DNA from: Ilex aquifolium
Taxonomy: Eukaryota > Streptophyta > Magnoliopsida > Aquifoliales > Aquifoliaceae
Reading direction: 5' to 3'
Length of the DNA: 64,000 nt
Assembly: GCA_951799425.1 (NCBI GenBank)
Contig: OX637402.1
Coordinates: 5,112,001-5,176,000, forward strand
The notes under the pieces are model-generated. The model was not told where the DNA came from. It searched no databases and worked only from the letters and a program-made list of their open reading frames with translations. Made by a program: the position numbers and the translations under genes. Below, piece after piece: positions 24,215-36,004 of the stretch; the first letter of the stretch is position 1, and every line of letters starts with the position of its first letter.

Positions 24215-24671
24215 GTCATTGGCATCGCTAACCGAGAAAACCCTTCCACAAACCTCCTTTAGTAACCTGCCAAACTCAAGAAACTTCAAATCTCTGTCAT
24301 ATTCTACGATCACTACTATTTCATCATTGTATTAATCTTCACAAGATCAACAGCTACTCCCTGTTCTGACACTACATGTTAGAATAATTTAACCTCTTCC
24401 ATCTAAAATTCGCATTTGCTCATCTTCGCATACATTTTATGCTCTCATAAGGTTTACAACACCAACCTAATGTGTTTTGTATACTCATCATGAGTCGTTG
24501 AATAGATTAAGATGTCATCAATTAATATGATAACAAATTAGTCCAAATAAGGTATGAATACTCTATGCATTAGGTCCAAAAAAGCTGTAGGAACGTTAGT
24601 TAACCCGAAAGGCATCACTATATACTCGAAGTGACCATATCTGGTGTGAAAAGCAGTCTTAGAAATATCCT
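24215..24671 (-). pseudogene. Chromovirus reverse transcriptase, middle part
   Basis: The minus strand reads [26 protein letters not shown], then the catalytic region with IDDILIYS and KMYAKMSKCEF, which are standard gypsy RT landmarks. Stops replace tyrosine or other codons in several places. It joins the RT N-terminal piece at 26246-26440 once the solo LTR between them is removed, and the RNase H piece at 8091-8996 once the Athila element is removed. Confidence 0.88.
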
Positions 24672-26245
24672 TGATTAGCACAAAACATAGCATATTTCAT
24701 GTGCCAATACATTCCTTTTTCACTTGCTTTTGGGGATTAAATGAGTGGAATTGTGCTACTTGAGCTATTAACGAAGATTTGTGGTGTTTGCAGATAAAAT
24801 GTGATAAATGGTGCTTCTTAAAGCCTTCCCAAATGGTTTGAGGTGAATGATGATGAAAGGATAACTTGAAGATAGCTCATGAGGTGACGAAGTCAAGAAA
24901 TCAGAAAATCAGAGAAACCGTACCGGTACGCCATACCGGTACGCTCTGCTGAAACAGCCCAGATTCTGCTGGCCATTCTCTGCTGCTTTGAGGGTCCCAC
25001 CAAAGACAATCTCCCACTTGCTCTGACTCTTCCAATACCAAGGACACCCCTTGCACATCTCTCATTGGACTTTTGGGGCCTTGGTGATCAATGAGGAGAG
25101 AGAAGAGAGCGATGTTGGGTGTGCAAACAAGGTCTGCACCACCCTGTCCAGCCCACCCTATTGGCAGCCCTATGGAGGGAGATCACATCACTGAGCTAGG
25201 GGACTCTCCAGGGACGTTTTTGGGGGGAGATACACCATTATACTAGACACACATTGTAATACACATTGGAATATAGTGAAAGAAGCTCTAGGAAGAAGAT
25301 GAATAGTGTTAGAGAGAGAAGTTGAGATTTTTACATTTTCTTCCATGCATTGTCTTCCATTTTTTGATGTAAGAATCTTCTAAGCTCTATTCAAAGTCCG
25401 TAATGCCATTTATTTCAAGTTGTTTGCAAGTTTAGTCGTCTATTAAAGCTTTCACCATTAATGCTTCTATGTTCTTAAATGTCTTAGCTTTAAATGGGTA
25501 TTGAATGTATTTTTCATCTAGTCTTTGTTTTCCTGCATTAATTTAGCTACAATCTTCATTGTTTTAGAATGTCTTTCCATTTCATTATTGTCTTTAATTT
25601 GAGCATGAGTAGCTAAGTCTTTAAGTTGGTTAATCCAAGGGAGAACTCATCTTGGGTGTGCCACTTCAACTCATTTTCATTCCTCCTCTCAGAGTACGAT
25701 GGCTCGGTTTGACTGGGTTGGGGTGAGGACATGGTTGTGAATTCTTGATACACCGTAGGTATTATCACGGGGTATGCTTGAATCCTCACCTCCATTTTAG
25801 TCCCGAGCTTCCCACGAAACAATCGTACATCTAGGCTCTATTAGAGGAAGGCTTGAGTTGATTTGGTATTCCCATTAGAATGACCCTTTCGGATTAGCCA
25901 ACATTTGTTTCCATTTCATTTTTATCACAACTCAGCTCACAAACCAAACTTCAACTACAAAAGATTTTACACATTCTTTTCACCGAAATCACTTTCAAAA
26001 CGATTCACATCCTTCCCCGAGGAAACGACCTTGGAATACCTCCAAGTAAAACACAACACGCAAAAGTCTTCTTGCGCTTAGGAAGCATTTTTGCCCACTT
26101 GCACATTTCATTTTCCACTATTCCCTTGCCCTTTCTTTTGACATCATTCCAAGGGAGAGTGACACTCCCCTTCATACACACATCATACATACACATTGAG
26201 GGAGAATGTTAAGAGGATAGAAACAACAACGGAAATCATCAAGCA
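24672..26245 (+). mobile_element. Solo LTR, Athila-related family
   Basis: 1574 bp, TGATTAGCAC...ATCAAGCA, with perfect duplications atcct at 24667-24671 and 26246-26250. It is a distant relative of the LTR at 8997 (shared start, CCCACTTGCTC region, AGTAGCTAAG, ACACATTGAGGG end). Two copies of TACCGGTACG at 24920-24943 replace the CCTACCGGTAGG array of its relative. Confidence 0.93.
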
Positions 26246-26440
26246 ATCCTCCTCCTTTATCCTCATCTGGTGGTGTCCCGTACGACGATCAATCTTGGAG
26301 TAATATTTTGAACCCCTTAATTGATCGAACAAATCACCAATACATGGCAAGGGATACCTATTTTTCACCGTGACTCAATTTAACATCCGATAATCTGTAC
26401 AAAATCTGAGGATATCATCTTGCTTCTTCACAATACAGGC
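26246..26440 (-). pseudogene. Chromovirus reverse transcriptase, N-terminal part
   Basis: The minus strand gives ILRFCTDYRMLN, a stop, then [20 protein letters not shown] and [17 protein letters not shown]: the first RT blocks of a chromovirus. Upstream (higher coordinates) the similarity ends at about 26440, where an unrelated LTR begins. This sets the 5' limit of the old chromovirus remains in the window. Confidence 0.85.
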
Positions 26441-26739
26441 AAAGCTTCTCTGACAAACCGACATACCATTTGGGGAACCAGTAAATCTCATAAGCTTTCA
26501 GTATCTGGCCAAACCATGAAGAAGTCTGACAAACCGGTATACCGGACAGGTGAACCGGTATACCGGATGTAGCCGTTATAGTACAACGATAATAATGCTT
26601 CATACCATCTGGTATACAAGACGAGTCTCCAGTAGTTGATTCAAATTTGCTGAGATTCAGCATTTGAATCCTTCTTTGACCTCCACTATAAATAGAAGTC
26701 TCAAAGGCATTTTGGGGTCTTCTTGCACTAGAGAACTTA
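26441..26739 (+). repeat. Copia-type LTR, left part
   Basis: U3 and TATA region of an LTR whose U5 end lies at 29662-30165, across a solo LTR insertion. It has two copies of the palindrome CCGGTATACCGG at 26532-26567 and TATAAATA at 26687-26694. The U5 side shares CACCCCCTCTTAGGTTGCA with the LTR at 57353-59205. The left boundary is where RT similarity ends. Confidence 0.6.
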
Positions 26740-28722
26740 TGTGACACCCCAAAATCCGGGGGTCCGTTGATTACCCATCAACCCGCGGAATACCTGTAGA
26801 TACCTAATATCTCGATATCACACTGTTATGCCCCATTTACCGGGGTCCATAACTTAACGAAATTTGGGTAGAGTCTCCTTTGTATGGGGAGCTCTACCCA
26901 ATACCCAACCTGTGCAATACACAATTACCAGACCCATCCGAGGTCAAATATAAAGCAAAGGCCGCACCGGGTCCATGTATAAGTAAACATTGGCCACACT
27001 GGGTCCAATTAACCATACTTAAATCAAAACATGAAAGGCTAATCTAACAATAGTCTTTATAAGTTCTATTACAATTATTTTACGCATTACATGCCCCAAA
27101 ATATAGTTTCTAACATGTAATTACACAAAACATTAAGTAAAGCCACATGCGGCTTTCTTCAAGCATGAGGGTCCAAAATGGAGCCATCCGCCGGTGTATC
27201 TCTCCCACCTGAAATGTGTTCCCGTATAGGGTGAGCCAACGCCCAGTAGAGTATTTCCTACAGAGGCTACTCCTCAACCTATATGCATATGAAATGTTCA
27301 CATGCAACAGCCATAAATCCGTAACCATTCCATCAAATAATATACAATTAAATGATGTAATGCTATAATGTCATGCCATGAATGAGGTGAGACCCACTCA
27401 TGTGCACTCAACCCGAGTCCACTCTGACTCCCTTTACATGTCAATGCCATGTATGTTAAACCGGGCTACCTAAGCCCCATGAAATGAGATGAGACTCATG
27501 TACTCAACCCGAGCCCTTCTCGGCTCCTTTCCCCCATGCAATGCCATGAGTATAAAAACCGGACTTCTCAAGCCCCCGCCATTGGTATTACTCACCCAAT
27601 AACTAATTTAAGAAAATCTCCGGGTCTTTCTTTGGGGTGGGCGTTTATGGACTTCCACCAACGGAACCCAACCGACACGGGATTTATGGACTCTTTCCAC
27701 CAACGGTGCCGCGTACACCAACACACTTTATGGGCTCTTATACCAACGGAAGTGCGTATCCGAAACACCGGGCCTTGCACCCGAGAGGTCGTCTTGCCCC
27801 TTCTTGCTAACCCCGACCCAATCTTTTTCTTCTTTTTCATGCGACTCAGTTGAATAATCAATCCAACTTTCCCGAGCCCATCCACCAACCACCAAGCATG
27901 ATGATTGATATATGCAACTACCCCCCCTCCCCCACACTCATGCAAGTTTCCCATGAATGTCAATGAGCAATTTATCTCCATATTAGACTCCCATAATATC
28001 ACATAGCTTGTGGTACAAACACCCATGCACAACATCATTATGACACAATGTCCATGTATGTGATGTTCCCGTACATATGCAATGTAATGACCCATTGCTT
28101 CTCTCATGCAAGGTTCATATGTAATGAATGACATATGAACTGTCTCTACCACATTCCAACATATGGTATTAACAACAACCATGCACACACACACACACCA
28201 CTCATGATGTGAATTTCTCGTGCATATGCAATGCGATGTATCATTGCAATAAAATTATGTCACATATGTAATGCATGCCATATGGACTAAATTAACATAA
28301 TCAATTTCATTCCATGGCAATTTACATTATAAACGTATAAATTCCATGCTTCATCACAACAATTGATATATCAAAATATATATCTGACATTCACAATTTC
28401 AACATAAATCATATCGTACACATATGATTTTCATTTACCACATAAGGCATAACATGTTATTTATCATATAACAATTTCAATCAATTTAGGTATTTTGTCA
28501 AACACCTTCAAGGCAAACAACATGGTAACACATATCATGCCCAATTTCCACATAATTCAAGAAATTCCAATAGGCAATTTCTACATACCAATTTAGGATA
28601 AAATTATTTTACCTAAATTCCACCAATAGGCAAGTGTAATTTTCTAACAACCTACCCACCATCTTCATTATTCCATAACCATATACATATAAATATATGT
28701 ATACATAGGTCAATATATATAG

Positions 28723-28778
<56 letters not shown>

Positions 28779-29661
28779 AGCCCATTTATCATAGGCATTT
28801 CTAGGTAAGAAATCAACCCAAATAGGAGAACCCCTACCTCTTGTAGCGTGAGAATCCCGTAGGAAGCTCCCAAGACCCGAAAACCCAACTCGAAGCTTGA
28901 TTTTTCCAAATCCCGATTTTTCACCTTCGGTGAAAATCTTCATTTTTGGTACCCACGCGTAGCCCTCGTCGACGTGATCACTTCTCCCTTCTAGCTCGAC
29001 GAAATTCGAGCAAAGAAATACAACTCGAATCTTGATTTTCGTACACCCCCACCCGTTCACCTTCGGTGAAACTTGTTGTTTTTGGTACCCACGCGTAGCC
29101 CTCGTCGCGTAGATGAACTTTGCCTTTTGAATCGACGAATTCCGACGGACGGAACTCCCGAAATCGGAGCGGGAAGGCTAAAGAATTTTTTTTTCTTTTT
29201 TTGGGCGGCTGAAAGGCTGAAGTTTCAGCTGATATTTCTCCCAAAAAAACTGATTTTTTTAGGATATTTATAGGTAAAAATGTGCGGTCCACATCGCACC
29301 GCATATTTTCGACTTTCGGGTCCGTTTTTCGTCCCGAAACGATTCATTAAGTCCCGGATTAAGTCCAAATTAATTTTATTAGAACTTTAATCCAATTATA
29401 AGGAAATTTTATAAAATCCATTATTGGGGACCTTTAAAATTATATTGGCCACGCAGTCGCCTCGAACGACGTGCAAAAATCCGACTATCTCGGAATTCGA
29501 CGAAATTTATAGTGATTACTAGATTTCGCGTTGCGAATCCAATGGCGCACTCCATTTCCTCATCCGAGGTCTAGAACATGATTATTTCAAATACGCATAA
29601 GGGTGGAGAATTACCATTTTGCCCTTTTTCAGAAAAAGTTCAATTTTTCCCGGGTTTTACA
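26740..29661 (+). mobile_element. 2.9-kb solo LTR, chromovirus type
   Basis: 2922 bp from TGTGACACCCCAAAATCC to CCGGGTTTTACA, with perfect duplications actta at 26735-26739 and 29662-29666. Termini and length fit the long LTRs of Tekay/Del-type chromoviruses. It holds no internal domain. Two direct repeats of the form ACCCACGCGTAGCCCTCGTC occur at 28951 and 29089, so a segment of about 140 bp is duplicated. Open frames inside it are not genes. Confidence 0.92.
28731..28776. repeat. (AT)n microsatellite
   Basis: A pure AT dinucleotide run inside the 2.9-kb solo LTR. It creates spurious Ile/Tyr open frames on the minus strand. Confidence 0.98.
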
Positions 29662-30165
29662 ACTTATGAGCTAAAATTCAAAAGAGATTGTATTTTTTAT
29701 TGCTAAGAGATTTGAATTGTTGTAAGCTTTTAAGATCATTCTTCTTGTCTTCATCTTTTGATTTGAGATATTATTCTTGAGAAGCATATTGTATTCTTAT
29801 TGAGTGAGTCTTTTACAAGAGGAATCTTTTCAATGTACTCAAGGAAGAACAAGTGTAAAGGTGTTAGAATCTCACCTATTGAAGAGATTCAAAAAAGAGA
29901 AAGAGAACCTCCAAGGGGAGAAGGAAGAGAAGACGTAGGCCAAAGTGTTGGGGCCGACCCTCTATATATCATTGTGTTTGCTCTCTCTTTCACTCTCTTA
30001 CTTTTTATTGTCGTTGTTAACTCACACACACACAATATCATACTCATCTCATTGACAACTAATATATAGGTTAATCAATTTCACAATTAGTGAAATTGGA
30101 TTTTTAATTGGGCATTTGCCTTATAAACCTAATTTACACCCCCTCTTAGGTTGCACTTTGGGCCA
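29662..30165 (+). repeat. Copia-type LTR, right part
   Basis: Starts with the duplicated target actta and continues the LTR split at 26739. It includes the R/U5 block (CACCTATTGAAGAGATTC, GAAGAGAAGACGTAGGCC) that also occurs, diverged, at 57990-58080. It ends near TTACACCCCCTCTTAGGTTG. Confidence 0.65.
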
Positions 30166-31404
30166 ATATGGTTACGCACAATGGAAATAAAAATTGAAAG
30201 ATTTTCATGAAGACCTAACTTGGGTGCTTGTAGGGAATCATAAGCATCACCTATACCAAGACTTAACTTATGTATAGCTGATCAAATAATTAAACAAAGT
30301 ACTTTAGCTTTGCTAGATGCATTCAATCATTCAAAATTTAGATGAAATAATTAAGCATAATAGAAATTGCACAAATATACTACGCAAACGATGCATTACG
30401 AATTCATCATCCTTCACTAAAAAGAGTGTATGAGAAACTACTCACTCTTCATGGCCACAAGTGAGCTAGAAAAGTGAGAGAATCTCATCTCTTTAAGTAA
30501 AAAGAACTATAATTGCACAAGATAAATACAAGCACTTTCATCACTAAAGAGTGAATGAAATACTAATCACCCTTCATGGCTTTAAGGGAAGCTAGAAAAA
30601 TGAGTGAAGTTCATCCCTCCAAATGAAATAGATATAAATTACAAAAGACAAGTGTAATGCTTCTTTCTCCACTAAAGAATGAATGAAATACTACTCACCC
30701 TTCATGGCTTCAAGAGAGCTAGAAAAGTGATAGAAGTTCATCCCTCCAAATGAAGAAGATAGCTAAACAAGAAATGTAAAAGATAGGAAATGCAAACATT
30801 GCAAAAACTAGAGAGTATTTGAGAGAGGAATGTTTCTAAGAAGTCATCCAAGCATGCTTCAACTCTATGGACTAAGGGGGTATTTATAGAGGGAGATGGG
30901 CAGCACCAAGTTGCAAAAAGGACTAATTTCAAAGCTTGGATTCAAGAGCAAGAAATGAAACTTTGGGGAGCAGCGTCTAAACGATGGCAGTGGCATCTGG
31001 ACGGTGGTAGTGGTGTTCGGATGGTGCAAACTCTCTAGAATCCAATTCTTTAGGCATAATTTTGCATTTGAAAAAGGGCATCCAAACGGTACAAGGGCGT
31101 CCGTATGGTGGTTAGTTTTAGCTTGTCCAAATTTTCATCCTTACTTTGCGACCTTTAATCAGGAATCTCAAATGGGCGGTGGCATCCAGACGGTGGCAGT
31201 CTTCTAGAACCTCTTGATTTTTCCTCTTTTGGCTGACTTTTCCACTTTGCTACCCCAAACTTTATCGAATTGATCCTTGTAGCCTGCACTTTATGTTAAC
31301 CTCCATATTTACCCTATACAATTGAATTCACATAATTTCTAAACAATTAAACACCAATTGCAAGTAATTAACCCACTTAATGTATATTGAAATATCACTT
31401 TTAA
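30166..31404 (-). repeat. Minus-strand LTR related to the solo LTR at 22116
   Basis: On the minus strand it starts near 31404 (CTGATTCCCTTAAAAGTG). Near 30320 it carries a block homologous to 23400-23440 of the solo LTR (GCATCTAGC, AAGTACTTTGTTTA against AAGGTACTTTGTATAA). It has three repeats of a clause about AGAGTGAATGAAATACTACTCACCCTTCATGG at 30410-30720, and a TATAAATA box at 30881-30888 (minus). Words of the type CATCCAGACGGTGG lie upstream at 30973-31197. The left limit is approximate. Confidence 0.7.
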
Positions 31405-32027
31405 GGGAATCAGATATCAGGATCAATCCTGCTCCTCCCCCCCCCCCCCCCTCAATATTCGAGGAGCCATCGATATAAAAGACCCAATTCTTTTGCCCCA
31501 GAAGGGCTGAAGTGGCTCCTTATGATTCTTCAACCATGCTCTCCACTATGACGTTTGCTAGTGCTTGTCCTTTGATGGAGGTCCTTGGCTGATAGATATA
31601 TCAAACTCCCATAAGTCAATAGCCCACTTAGCCAACATCTCTGATACCTCAAGCCTTTGTAAGATCTACCTGACGGGGGTATCATTTATGACTATGATTG
31701 TGTAAGCTGGGAAATTGGGGCATTAGCTTTTGTGTCGCTATTACTAAGGCAAGAGCTACTTTTTTTAGCCTTGAGTATCTGGTCTTAGCTTCTTTAAGAA
31801 CTTGGTTAGTGTAGTATACTGGCTTTTGGACTCTGTGTTCCTACCTCACTAAGGCGGAGCTAGTAGTTGATTTTGACACAGCAAAATAGAGAAATAGCTT
31901 TTCTCTAGATACTTATTTGGATAGGAGTGGTGGGAATCCCAAGTATTGCTTCAGCTTTTTAAATGCTGATGTGCACTCTGGTGTCCACTCAAAGGCTTTC
32001 CTCAATTTTTTGAAGAGGGACAAGCAC
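31405..32027 (-). pseudogene. Tat-lineage RT-RNase H fragment
   Basis: The minus strand shows the end of RT (CLSLFKKLRKAFEWTPEC, then FKKLKQYLGFPPLLSK) and RNase H (KPVYYTNQVLKEAKTRYSRL, KKVALALVIATQKL). After many stops it reaches words of the second, dual RNase H (ALVNVIVESMVEE-like). This order is typical of Tat elements. It is cut on one side by the LINE at 32028 and on the other by the LTR at 31404. A run of 15 C lies at 31437-31451. Confidence 0.75.
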
Positions 32028-32645
32028 TTTTTTTTATATAAAGTTATAACTTTATTAATAATCCAGAAATCACAAATACTGGGAGGGATATAAACCTTAC
32101 CCCTTTACATATGATAGACATTATTTCATTTAAATAAAAATGAAAAAATGTAAAAAAATAAATAACCACAGATTAAGGAGATTGGATTTTCCACCTCAAA
32201 GATTTGATATGGCGTAAATCTTGCAACAAAATCAGTCTAGCAAGCACTGGCAAGGCTACTGAAGAAGAAAAACTGAGAAGACTCTATCCCTTACACCCTT
32301 GTTAGCCATAAAATTAGCCATAGTATTTGCCTCCCTAAAAAATGAGAGATTTGGAATTCAAAATTTCTTAAAAGGATTGAAATATGGTGAAAAAGATACT
32401 AGTATCTCCAACAAACTTGCATTACTTCTTTGACCATATCCACCAAAATTTTTGAATCAGATTCAAAGGAGATTGGGTAAATAGTTAAGCCATACTCGTC
32501 CAAGATCTTCATTTCATCCCATAAAGCACGTAATTCAGCTTCCATGTTGGTACAATAGCCATATTAATTGGACCCTACAAGAACTAGTTGACCCCACTGG
32601 TTTCGAACAACTATTCCCCCTCATGCACACCCAGGATTGCCTTTG
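32028..32645 (-). mobile_element. LINE 3' fragment with RNase H-like domain
   Basis: On the minus strand the sequence ends in a short poly-A (T run at 32028-32035). It encodes, with stops, NPGCA, GGIVVRNQWGQLVLVGSN, NMEAELRALWDEMKILDEYG and FESDSKILVDMVKEV. This matches the RNase H-like domain (RVT_3 type) found at the end of plant L1 LINEs. Only the last 0.6 kb is present, a typical 5'-truncated LINE. It sits between gag and RT-RNase H of the Tat element. Confidence 0.8.
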
Positions 32646-34350
32646 GAGTTTCGCAAGAGGAGCTCTATCTTCTTTCTGATTCCTATCCACAAACCTCCCC
32701 AAATGGCCTCGGTGGATCAGCTCTTCCATCTAATCCTTGAGGATGATGCAATCTTCTGTGTCATGGCCATGGTCACAATGGAATTGGCAATACTTATCTC
32801 TTGCTCACTTGTGGGGAGGTGTTCTGAGCTTGGTAGGCCATTTTAGTACATTATCATCTTGTATTAGGAAAAAAACTTATTTAACCGAGGTAGTGAGAGG
32901 GGTGTAACCTTGATACCTTCCTGGTGGGAAGCGAGGTCCTAACCTCTCTCTTATAGGTGCATGATCAGTCTTCCCCTATTTGGAAGTGTTAGCCTTGTCA
33001 GGCTTCTCCTGACTTTTTTCGCTTCTTTTTGGAAGGGCAGTCTTCCAATCCTTTTCTAGCATTCAAGGCATCCCTTACATTCATTTGGCTCCGAGCTCTA
33101 GAAAGGAGCTCTATCATACTTGTAGGTGGAGCCTTAGAAAGTGAAAATAAGAACCTGGAGGGTTGAAGTCCTCCCATAAAGGCAATCAAGGCTACCTTAT
33201 CATTAAAATTGTATATCTGTAAACACTTTTTTGTGAACCTTGCTATAAATGTCGAAGTGATTCTCCCTTCGTCTTCTTGAGATTCAAGAGATAGGTGGCA
33301 GGTTTCCTATGTGTTCTTCCTCCAATAAAATGAGAAGAAAGAATTTCCCAAGTTCCACAAAAGACCTAATAGACCCTAGGGGAGTCTATTGAACCATAGG
33401 TGAGCTTTTCCCTATGTGGCAGGTTTCATGTGTTCTTCCTCCAATAAAATGAGAAGTAAGGATTTCCTAAGTTCCACAAAAGACCTAATAGACCCTGGAG
33501 GGGAGTCTATTGAACCATAGGTGAGCTTTTCCCTTGAGAGTGGTAAGGAATACTCTACACATGACCTAATATAAAATAATGGAGTAGCATCACAGATTTA
33601 TAAGTTTTTAGATGATCCAAAGGATCCTTCTTTCCATCAAAATTTTTTATTAAAGGTAACTTAAATTTTGATGGTATTGGATAGTGTGTGACATTGTGTG
33701 AGAATGGGGATTCCAGGTGTTGGACCAAAGTTTCCACAGTTTTCAGAGCTCTGACTTTGATAGTGTTAAGAACATTGCCAATCCGATCATTGACTTTCTT
33801 GAATTTATGATACATATATTCATTCTCCCCTTGTGGGTGAAGAACATCATTCTAGCTATGTTTGTCCCACGCATCCCTCTTTGGGTTGCGTGGGGTTTCT
33901 TTTGAATAAGAGACTTGTTGTGGCTATTTTCGGGGTATTGGATTCTCACCAATGTTGCATTACTCAAGCTGACATTCTTGCTTCCGTTCATCCATTACTC
34001 TAAGGTGGAACACTCCCCTACCGATGTATTTTTACATCCCACAGCTTTGGCAGATCGCTTGCTTCTGATGTTGTCCAGCAAGGGCTTGAAGGATTTGTTG
34101 AGTTTGTTGAGCCAGACCTTTAATGGTTTGGTTCAATCTGTCAAAATTTCTCTCTAAATTGAGTAACCTTTGAGCTTCTTATCATTTATTGGCTCATGGG
34201 GGTTCTCGGTCATGGTTGCCTCCTTCGTTTACTCCTTAAAAAATTTTCTCTCTTGGGGGAATATTTATGGGTACATCCATTGATCTAGTAATCATCATCC
34301 ATATTTTTATTTTAGTGAATCGTAGAAAACGTCAAAGATATCCTTTCATT
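32646..34350 (-). pseudogene. Tat-lineage gag, broken
   Basis: Minus-strand fragments in order: 33815-33555 (SPFSHNVTHYPIPSKFKLP, FDGKKDPLDHLKTYK), 33189-32998 (LQPSRFLFSLSKAPPTSMIE, LLSRARSQMN) and the C-terminal zinc-finger-like part near 32800-32640 (CQFHCDHGHDTEDCIILKD, RRGHLGRFVDRN-like HRGHLGRFVDRNQKEDRAP). These are hallmark blocks of Tat gag. Numerous stops break it and a 118-bp tandem duplication at 33296-33533 disrupts the middle. Confidence 0.85.
33296..33533. repeat. Tandem duplication of about 118 bp
   Basis: Two copies of a block starting GTGGCAGGTTTCCTATGTGT and ending CATAGGTGAGCTTTTCCCT stand head to tail inside the gag remnant. They differ by a few substitutions and a small indel. 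Confidence 0.95.
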
Positions 34351-34368
34351 TCCCACAGATGGCACCAA
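34351..34368 (-). other. Primer binding site of the Tat element
   Basis: On the minus strand, TTGGTGCCATCTGTGGGA is two changes from the TGGCGCCGTCTGTGGGAA site I recall for Tat elements (tRNA-Arg primer). It lies upstream of gag and just after the LTR remnant, as expected. Confidence 0.75.
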
Positions 34369-34729
34369 ATTGTTGGTGTAGAAATCTACCCAACCTTTAT
34401 GAGAGTTGATGAGCTAGTCTCCTTGCTCCTTGTCACCTTTTTGAATGGTTTGAACAGGTTTAAATAGTTTTGAGTTGGCTCTATGGAACTTCAAGTGAGG
34501 ATTTCGCAAGCTGGCAAACCTGAAAGGGGAAGTCAGAGACCAGAGGGGGAGTTCTGGGGGTTGACCCTCCGATGTTTGAGTTAGTATTTGCTGGAAGGGA
34601 TCTGAAGGTAAGTGTAAGGACTGATGTTGTGTACCTTTTCTCTTCCTCTAGGCTCCTTTTTATAATTTTTTCAAAGGATAATTGGTGAGGAGTGGACTCC
34701 AGGCTCCTCTGTTTATTTTAGGAGGTTAA
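34369..34729 (-). repeat. 5' LTR remnant of the Tat element
   Basis: The region just outside the primer site, ending (minus strand) in ACACCAACA. It is truncated at about 34729 by the LTR fragment that follows. TATAAAAAGG-like sequence (minus) lies near 34660-34675. Confidence 0.5.
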
Positions 34730-35429
34730 GTCTCATTTCATTTTAGGAGTCATTTCATGTTGGTATTGCTTGCGTGAGTCTCATCTCATGACATAACATG
34801 ATTTATGACATTTGTTCATAATATACATATTTGAATGAATGCATGAAATGATTGTTGCATGTGACATTTCATATGCATTTAGGTTGAGAGGTATTCTCTA
34901 TAGGAGTTACCCTATTGAGCGTTGACTCACCCTTTATGGGAACATTTTTCAGGTATCGTCCAAGCGTCCACCGAAGGCGAGGCCATGGGCCCGCTTTGAC
35001 GACAGAGTCGGTCTGTGGCTCTTATTTTGACTTTGCAGTCCCTTGTATATGTTTACTTTTGGCCTTGTATAATTTTTGTAACAAAAACTTGTTTATATTT
35101 AAAAGACATGTATATGAGACTCTTTTGAGACTTTTATTCTTTTTATGAATGAATGTACGTAGTGATGATGATTATGGTAGTATTCGATACTCTGTAATTG
35201 AGTGTGGATGAATGGGCCCGGTGTGGTCAATGTTGTATGATTGCACAGGTTGCGTTTTGGGTAGAGCTCCCCGTACAAAGGAGACCCTGCCCAAATTTTG
35301 TTAAGTTATGGATCCCGGTAAATGGGGCATAACGGCGTGGTATCGAATTACACGGTATCTACGGGTATTCCGCGGGTTGATGGGTGATCAACCGGGTAAT
35401 TACGGACACTCGAATTTTGGGGTGTCACA
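34730..35429 (-). repeat. Chromovirus-type LTR fragment, minus strand
   Basis: Its minus strand starts TGTGACACCCCAAAATTCG at 35429 and parallels the start of the solo LTR at 26740: CATCAACCCGCGGAATACC, GGGGAGCTCTACCCAA, and GGGTGAGTCAACGC against GGGTGAGCCAACGC. About 700 bp is kept and the rest is missing. Confidence 0.8.
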
Positions 35430-36004
35430 ACCGTTGCCACCCCACCACCACCACTGCCCGACCACCACCATCCCCATTACACCCACCACCACCCCCACCA
35501 ACACCCTACCACCACCATCACCACTGTCCTATAACCGCTGCCGTCATCCCACCACCACCTTTACCACAACAACCACCATTACCACCATTGCCCCCTACTA
35601 TCACCACCGTCGCCATTACTACTACTGTCACCCCACCACCCCTACCGCCCGACCACCACCATCCCCACTACCCCCACCACCACTACCACAACGTCACCTC
35701 CACCCCACCACCACCCTACCACCACTGTCATTGTCTAACAATCACCCCTACCACCACTACCCCTATGGCCTCACCACTACCCCCTCACGACCATCACCAC
35801 CGCTGACATCACCACCATCGCTACCCCACCACCGCCACTACCACCTACCATCACTACCATCGCTCACTCCCATTATAACCGGTGCTTAAATTCCTTTCTT
35901 TCTCCTCTATATTTTTGATTTGATTTTAGATGTGAATACAAATATATTTATTGTTGACCATTTTTTTTTATTACTATGTGCCTTCAGGCACAGACAATAA
36001 CTAG
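35430..36004 (+). mobile_element. Helitron 3' half with (CCN)n core
   Basis: A CCA/CCC/ACC-rich stretch (35440-35870) is followed by a 120-bp tail. The tail ends with the hairpin TGTGCC-TTCA-GGCACA, GACAATAA and CTAG before a T (36001-36004). Hairpin plus CTAG is the Helitron 3' signature. The tail matches the complete Helitron at 58157-59103. The 5' half is missing, replaced by an LTR fragment. The long Pro/Thr/His frames here are an effect of the repeat, not proteins. Confidence 0.82.

Noticed and set aside
27592-28194. 200-codon minus-strand ORF
   Set aside because: Entirely inside a solo LTR with perfect target duplications. No recognised domain.
28652-29304. Minus-strand ORFs with Ile-Tyr repeats
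   Set aside because: They translate an (AT)n microsatellite and LTR sequence of the 2.9-kb solo LTR.
31437-31451. Run of 15 C
   Set aside because: Lies at the junction of an LTR and a Tat fragment. It may be a real slippage tract or a sequencing artefact; nothing else supports a function.
35308-35889. 193-codon Pro/Thr/His-rich open frame
   Set aside because: It lies over a CCN microsatellite that is open in two frames, and its start is in an LTR fragment. No codon structure beyond the repeat.
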